From an uncultured Gammaproteobacteria bacterium (GTDB taxonomy: Bacteria > Pseudomonadota > Gammaproteobacteria > GCA-002705445 > GCA-002716945), in assembly GCA_902628335.1 (NCBI GenBank), contig CACOMO010000002.1, positions 62,001-126,000 of the forward strand: a DNA stretch of 64,000 nt, in the 5' to 3' direction. Below, piece after piece: positions 60,943 to 64,000 of this stretch; within the stretch, counting starts at the first letter, position 1; each line of letters begins with the position of its first letter. The position numbers were made by a program, and so were the translations under genes. Below the pieces are notes generated by a model. That model made no database searches and was not told the origin of the DNA. It saw only the letters and a list, made by a program, of their open reading frames with translations.

Positions 60943-61020
60943 TCAAGAGAAGTATTTCAAGAAAACAGCGAAAACAGCAAGTATAAAGATTGTAATAAAA
61001 ATATCCTTATAAAATTTCAT
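60943..61020 (-). CDS. Micro-protein with one transmembrane helix (25 aa)
   Basis: Not in the track. On the reverse strand, AAGGAATTTAATG gives a good ribosome-binding site and start, reading MKFYKDIFITIFILAVFAVF and ending in TGA. Such 25-residue hydrophobic peptides can be real regulators, toxins or subunits of membrane complexes. Existence is inferred from signal and composition. Confidence 0.4.
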   Translation of the reverse strand: MKFYKDIFITIFILAVFAVFLKYFS

Positions 61021-61208
61021 TAAATTCCTTTGTTTATTACTATTACCTTCAAGAGGCCTTAGTTAGGGCAATCTGTGTGCATAAGCAAGATCCAGCTAAC
61101 ATAGGAATAATAACACAATTATTAATGTTTTATACAAATATAGATATTTCAAATATAATGTATGAATAAACAAATAACTTGTATCCCGCAGATACATGGA
61201 GGTTTCCT

Positions 61209-61571
61209 ATGAAACTTGGTCGAGAGTTAATTAGTGTGGTTGAAACCACGTTACTTGGCTTGATTGCCTTTATGACAATCATCGCTACATCTCAAGAAAT
61301 TTATGATATTTATAAAGTAGGTCGAGTTGACTTACCAGACCTACTACTTTTATTTATATATGCCGAAGTCTTAGGAATGATTGGCGTATTTTATCAAAGT
61401 AAGAAAATACCAATCACATTGCCTCTGTTTATTGCAATGACTGCATTATCAAGGTTGATAATTCTTCAAGGGAAAGATAGTGATCCGGCAGCTATAGTTT
61501 ACGAGGCTAGTGCAATTCTCATAATCGCAATAGCCTGCTTTGTCTTGACATATAAAAAGGAAACGATCTAG
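61209..61571 (+). CDS. psiE: Phosphate-starvation-inducible PsiE family membrane protein
   Basis: A 120-residue membrane protein with four hydrophobic helices: VVETTLLGLIAFMTIIATS, LLLLFIYAEVLGMIGVFY, PLFIAMTALSRLIIL and ASAILIIAIACFVLTY. The motif FIYAEVL and the last two helices match the PsiE family; its function is unknown. The start at 61209 (MKLGRELISV) has GGAGG 5 bases upstream, so the track's earlier start is rejected. A small hairpin (TGTATC/GATACA, 61180-61196) precedes the ribosome-binding site. Confidence 0.85.
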   Translation: MKLGRELISVVETTLLGLIAFMTIIATSQEIYDIYKVGRVDLPDLLLLFIYAEVLGMIGVFYQSKKIPITLPLFIAMTALSRLIILQGKDSDPAAIVYEASAILIIAIACFVLTYKKETI

Positions 61572-61978
61572 TGGCTGTTTACGTTGGCATGAATATGATA
61601 ACAGTAATAATAATTTTAATACTTATCCCTTTTGTGATAGGAACATTTTTTCTGGGTTGGCAAAGGGCTATTAACATTAAACACAGAGACTCTGATCTAC
61701 AACGTCACTGCTTTATCGGTTACTCTTGGACATATTTTCTGTTTGGGTTTTTTGTTCCTATCTTTAGAGGTGAGATTATCATTGGTGTCGTTCATGCTAT
61801 CTTTGCTTTTATAACTTTCGGATTATTCCAATTAATTATGCCATTTTTATACAATAAACAACACGCTGTAAGAATGCTCACAAACTCTTGGGTTCTTGAT
61901 GATTCACCTGGTATGAATAAGCTGGCATGTGAAAAAATAGGAATAAAGTATGATAACAATACGACTATGGATGGCTAG
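61571..61978 (+). CDS. Membrane protein of unknown function
   Basis: A 135-residue protein starting with GTG that overlaps the psiE TAG stop (TAGTG), so probably translated with psiE. Two to three helices are seen: MITVIIILILIPFVIGTFFLGW, YFLFGFFVPIFRGE and an FAFITFGLFQLIMPFLY segment. The FVPIFRG and FLYNKQH regions recall DUF2628-type proteins, but the match is weak. An alternative ATG lies at 61589. Confidence 0.65.
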   Translation: MAVYVGMNMITVIIILILIPFVIGTFFLGWQRAINIKHRDSDLQRHCFIGYSWTYFLFGFFVPIFRGEIIIGVVHAIFAFITFGLFQLIMPFLYNKQHAVRMLTNSWVLDDSPGMNKLACEKIGIKYDNNTTMDG

Positions 61979-62103
61979 AATATGGATCCATAGAAATGAA
62001 GTCTGAAACCAATATAGAGAATAGGCACCACGATAAAAAGCGCTATGAGATATGCTCTAAACATGATCCTGAATTTGTCCCTTATTCTAGTTTCTCTATT
62101 CAT
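61975..62103 (-). CDS. Micro-protein with one transmembrane helix (42 aa)
   Basis: The track shows a 72-residue ORF, but GAGGAGTTGAGT directly precedes the ATG at 62103 (MNRETRIRDKFRIMFRAYLI), which gives 42 residues. A basic N-terminus is followed by one hydrophobic helix (ALFIVVPILYIGFRLHF). It converges on the upstream membrane gene with a 4 bp overlap. Confidence 0.6.
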   Translation of the reverse strand: MNRETRIRDKFRIMFRAYLIALFIVVPILYIGFRLHFYGSIF

Positions 62104-62253
62104 ACTCAACTCCTCATCATTATATGATATAAGTTTTTGAGTTGTGAAAAAACGTAAAATTGTGTAAATATCAAACGATTCACGTATTTTCATTATTTTA
62201 TAGTTGACCCAAAATAACCTTTTTTTTTATAATATAATTATGAGGAGGTGAAT

Positions 62254-62349
62254 ATGGGAACTGCAATAGTTTTCTACATTATTGGCGGTGTCGTTGTATT
62301 AACAGTGGCATTAGTATTAATAATGATAATATTTGGCTTACGATATTGA
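62254..62349 (+). CDS. Micro-protein with one transmembrane helix (31 aa)
   Basis: Not in the track. GAGGAGGTGAATATG is an almost ideal Shine-Dalgarno and start. The product reads MGTAIVFYIIGGVVVLTVAL and continues hydrophobic to a TGA, 31 residues in all. The strong ribosome-binding site makes this the best supported of the tiny ORFs. No family is recognised. Confidence 0.6.
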   Translation: MGTAIVFYIIGGVVVLTVALVLIMIIFGLRY

Positions 62350-62367
62350 CGCCAAAAAGATATTGAT

Positions 62368-62715
62368 TTACTGAATTCTCTCGAGGAGAAGGACTTTTTT
62401 AGATTCGAATTCCTCATCTGAGAGAAACCCATCTCTTTTTAGTTCTGAGAGTGTCTTAATTTGGTTAATTATTATTTCATTAGAGTTGATCTGATTGGTT
62501 TGTCTTTTTCTTTCACTATCTTCAGTGAAATAAGCTTTATTGTTTATTATCTTATTGATGATAGAATTTTCTCGCTCTTCTGCAGATTTACTTGTGTGCC
62601 CTACTTTATTATTTGCAGATGGTCGCTTAGTTTCAGAAGCATAAATAATACTCATGTTTGTGAAAAAGACAAACAACATTAGTGGATACAAATTGAAGAA
62701 TTTACGAAACGACAT
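62368..62715 (-). CDS. Predicted exported protein with C-terminal SHOCT-like motif
   Basis: A 115-residue protein from the ATG at 62715 (MSFRKFFNLYPLMLFVFFTN), which has GAGAT upstream. An N-terminal hydrophobic segment may be a signal peptide (cut near ...IIYASETK). The middle is polar and Asn-rich. The last ~30 residues (IKTLSELKRDGFLSDEEFESKKVLLL) match the SHOCT short C-terminal domain, usually an oligomerisation element. Full function unknown. Confidence 0.65.
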   Translation of the reverse strand: MSFRKFFNLYPLMLFVFFTNMSIIYASETKRPSANNKVGHTSKSAEERENSIINKIINNKAYFTEDSERKRQTNQINSNEIIINQIKTLSELKRDGFLSDEEFESKKVLLLERIQ

Positions 62716-62773
62716 ACATATCTCAATGTTTGACAAGCAGAAAATGACGATTCTAAAGTCTGATTAACTAAAT

Positions 62774-62890
62774 TTAGTTATCGATCCTGCAACGAATTAT
62801 ATTATATGACTCGTTAGATTTTCTGTTGTTAATATAAGTGAACAGTCCGCCCGCCAACAACGTATAAAAAAGATATCCATAAATACACAT
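62774..62890 (-). CDS. Micro-protein with one short transmembrane helix (38 aa)
   Basis: Not in the track. On the reverse strand, GGAGATAATTATG gives a clear ribosome-binding site and ATG at 62890. The product reads MCIYGYLFYTLLAGGLFTYI and then a hydrophilic tail (NNRKSNESYNIIRCRIDN). It looks like a short membrane anchor with an exposed tail. No family recognised. Confidence 0.5.
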   Translation of the reverse strand: MCIYGYLFYTLLAGGLFTYINNRKSNESYNIIRCRIDN

Positions 62891-62942
62891 AATTATCTCC
62901 TATGTTTCATAATAGTACGAAAGTTTAGTTTATATCAATGAC

Positions 62943-63041
62943 TTAATCTAATTTTTCGTAATCAGTCTCAAAAATTACACTTACGATAGCGTATAATATA
63001 CTTAAAAGACCTAATATTAATATGGTATAAAGTAAATTCAT
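62943..63041 (-). CDS. Micro-protein with one transmembrane helix (32 aa)
   Basis: Not in the track. From the reverse-strand ATG at 63041 it reads MNLLYTILILGLLSILYAIV and ends VSVIFETDYEKLD with an acidic tail. The sequence TTAGGTAAAAAATG gives a weak AGG upstream. Layout (helix then acidic tail) is close to small regulatory membrane peptides, but no function can be named. Confidence 0.45.
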   Translation of the reverse strand: MNLLYTILILGLLSILYAIVSVIFETDYEKLD

Positions 63042-63104
63042 TTTTTACCTAATCTAAATGCACTATTTCAGAATACCTAATTTCAATTCACCAATCTAGA
63101 AAAA

Positions 63105-63287
63105 TTAGACGAGATTAGAGATTATTGTAGATATGAGTACAATAATTCCTGAGAGCCCGTAAGAAATTAACAAAATTGTAAAAAAAGTAGCGAAATGATT
63201 TTTTCTAGGGTCGAAAATCGCTGCTAGTATTGCTAATACTAATGGTATAACTAATGCAAGCATGAGGAGAAATTCAGTTGTTAGCAT
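63105..63287 (-). CDS. Small two-helix membrane protein of unknown function
   Basis: A 60-residue protein with two hydrophobic helices (FLLMLALVIPLVLAILAAIF and ILLISYGLSGIIVLISTIIS) joined by a basic loop (DPRKNHFATF), consistent with a hairpin in the inner membrane. Its ATG follows directly after the TAG stop of the upstream gene, so the two form one operon. No family is recognised. Confidence 0.6.
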   Translation of the reverse strand: MLTTEFLLMLALVIPLVLAILAAIFDPRKNHFATFFTILLISYGLSGIIVLISTIISNLV

Positions 63288-63527
63288 CTACATAGTCCTC
63301 CTTTTAAATATGAAAGTAAGATAATTATTTCCTACGATGCTCTCTTTTTGGGTCAGTTCCGTGTGGGAGTCTGACAATTCCCAGCCATCTTCGTGTAATT
63401 TTTTGAAGACTAATTTTTTATCATACCTATCCTCAGTATTGATAACAAAAGTATCTCTAGGTTGAACAGAGTAGACAATGTCATTTTGATCTACAATAAC
63501 TGTGCAAAATTTCCAATCTTTCATCAT
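63288..63527 (-). CDS. Small soluble protein of unknown function
   Basis: A 79-residue protein with alternating hydrophobic strands (WKFCTVIVDQNDIVYSV, LVFKKLHEDGWELSDSH, NNYLTFIFKRR). The DGWEL segment recalls DUF4177-type small proteins, but I cannot confirm it. It starts 59 bp from the truncated dioxygenase gene on the same strand and continues into the two-helix membrane protein. Confidence 0.55.
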   Translation of the reverse strand: MMKDWKFCTVIVDQNDIVYSVQPRDTFVINTEDRYDKKLVFKKLHEDGWELSDSHTELTQKESIVGNNYLTFIFKRRTM

Positions 63528-63586
63528 TTGATTGTAGCATTTATAGAGCAGACTAGATTGTATTATTAAGATAACAGCTTATTAAC

Positions 63587-64000
63587 TTATTCTCTCCCAA
63601 GCCTAAGATTTCTTGGGATAGAAACATCCATCTTTCTCGGGATAGGTAAATTTAAGTTTTTCATCATATCAACATATTCTTGCTGAGACTTTACCTGTAA
63701 TCTTGGATTAGATTTTTTCTCTTCACCAATGGTGCTCTTGCTTTGACCATTATAATCGTGTCCGGGATAGACAACTGTTGCATCTGGTAGCTTTAGTATT
63801 AAGTTAAATAGAGAATTAAAAGCAGAAATTGAACTACCATTCTGGAAATCTGTCCTACCAGTTTCACCAATTAAAAGCGTATCACCCGTAAAAAGCTTAT
63901 CCGCGATAAGAAAACAGTAACTGTCTGATGTATGACCTGGTGTAAACATAGTCCTGACTTTAAAATTACCCAAATTTAATTCATCGTTATGGTCAAGTTT
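63587..64000 (-). CDS. Persulfide dioxygenase-like metallo-beta-lactamase protein (partial, 5' end beyond window)
   Basis: The reverse strand is open to base 64000; the track's start at 63973 is a TTG inside a longer gene. ETHE1-type enzymes oxidise glutathione persulfide to sulfite with a single iron. Visible motifs are FTPGHTSDSYCFLI, GDTLLIGETGRTDFQNG, and PGHDYNGQSKST; the segment NPRLQVKSQQEYVDMMKNLNLP is typical of the family C-terminus. About 138 of ~245 residues are present; the THxHxDH motif lies outside the window. Confidence 0.85.
   Translation of the reverse strand, partial: KLDHNDELNLGNFKVRTMFTPGHTSDSYCFLIADKLFTGDTLLIGETGRTDFQNGSSISAFNSLFNLILKLPDATVVYPGHDYNGQSKSTIGEEKKSNPRLQVKSQQEYVDMMKNLNLPIPRKMDVSIPRNLRLGRE

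Overview
The window is an AT-rich bacterial chromosome segment, most likely from a marine-type gammaproteobacterium. The evidence is gene order and protein form: tRNA-Tyr/Gly/Thr-tuf-tRNA-Trp-secE-nusG, a three-helix SecE of about 123 residues, rplKAJL-rpoBC-rpsLG-fusA-rpsJ running straight into S10-spc-alpha, and the miaB-phoH-ybeY-corC-lnt-leuS-lptE maintenance cluster. AT richness, tight packing and many 1-11 bp gene overlaps suggest a streamlined lineage (SAR86 or SUP05-like would fit), but genus cannot be fixed from this sequence.

Layout. 1-8.4 kb: holA-proA (minus, proA cut by the window edge), then about 5.8 kb lying between holA and lptE. This holds a beta-hydroxyacid dehydrogenase, a Fur-superfamily Irr-like regulator, a rubrerythrin / Fe-S oxidoreductase / DUF3501 operon, pyrD (apparently with an ATC start), a small unknown gene and a metallo-beta-lactamase-fold hydrolase. 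7.9-16.3 kb: lptE, leuS, lnt, corC, ybeY, phoH, miaB and ssb, all minus. 16.5-19.4 kb: uvrA on plus. 19.3-47.3 kb: one nearly unbroken minus-strand ribosomal protein/RNA polymerase array from secE to rplQ, including rpmJ, which is missing from the ORF track. 47.3-50.7 kb: tuf and tRNAs, four overlapping unknown genes, and an inverted tRNA-Thr(UGU) next to greA. 50.7-55.8 kb: greA, DUF2237, glutathione peroxidase, coaX-birA, ferredoxin-NADP reductase, and an azoreductase-peroxiredoxin pair behind a Fur-like palindrome. 55.8-59.5 kb: a possible structured RNA, then tRNA-Ala-23S-5S on minus with no 16S gene and no tRNA-Ile. 59.5-64 kb: an accessory stretch with a methyltransferase, a monooxygenase, PsiE and a run of tiny one-helix membrane proteins, ending in a truncated persulfide-dioxygenase-like gene.

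How it fits together. Most of the window is the core translation, transcription and envelope machinery. A second theme is iron, redox and peroxide handling: rubrerythrin operon, Irr-like factor, glutathione peroxidase, 1-Cys peroxiredoxin, azoreductase and persulfide dioxygenase, several with iron-box-like palindromes. The strongest oddities are a roughly 78-residue Lys/Thr-rich N-terminal extension on ribosomal protein S10 next to an L3 with an acidic C-terminal tail, the 23S operon detached from 16S, a pyrD whose homology begins at an ATC codon behind a good Shine-Dalgarno, and the cluster of very small membrane proteins. No CRISPR array, transposase or prophage gene was seen. No gene-free stretch exceeds 300 bases; the longest is the 280-base spacer between tRNA-Ala and 23S.
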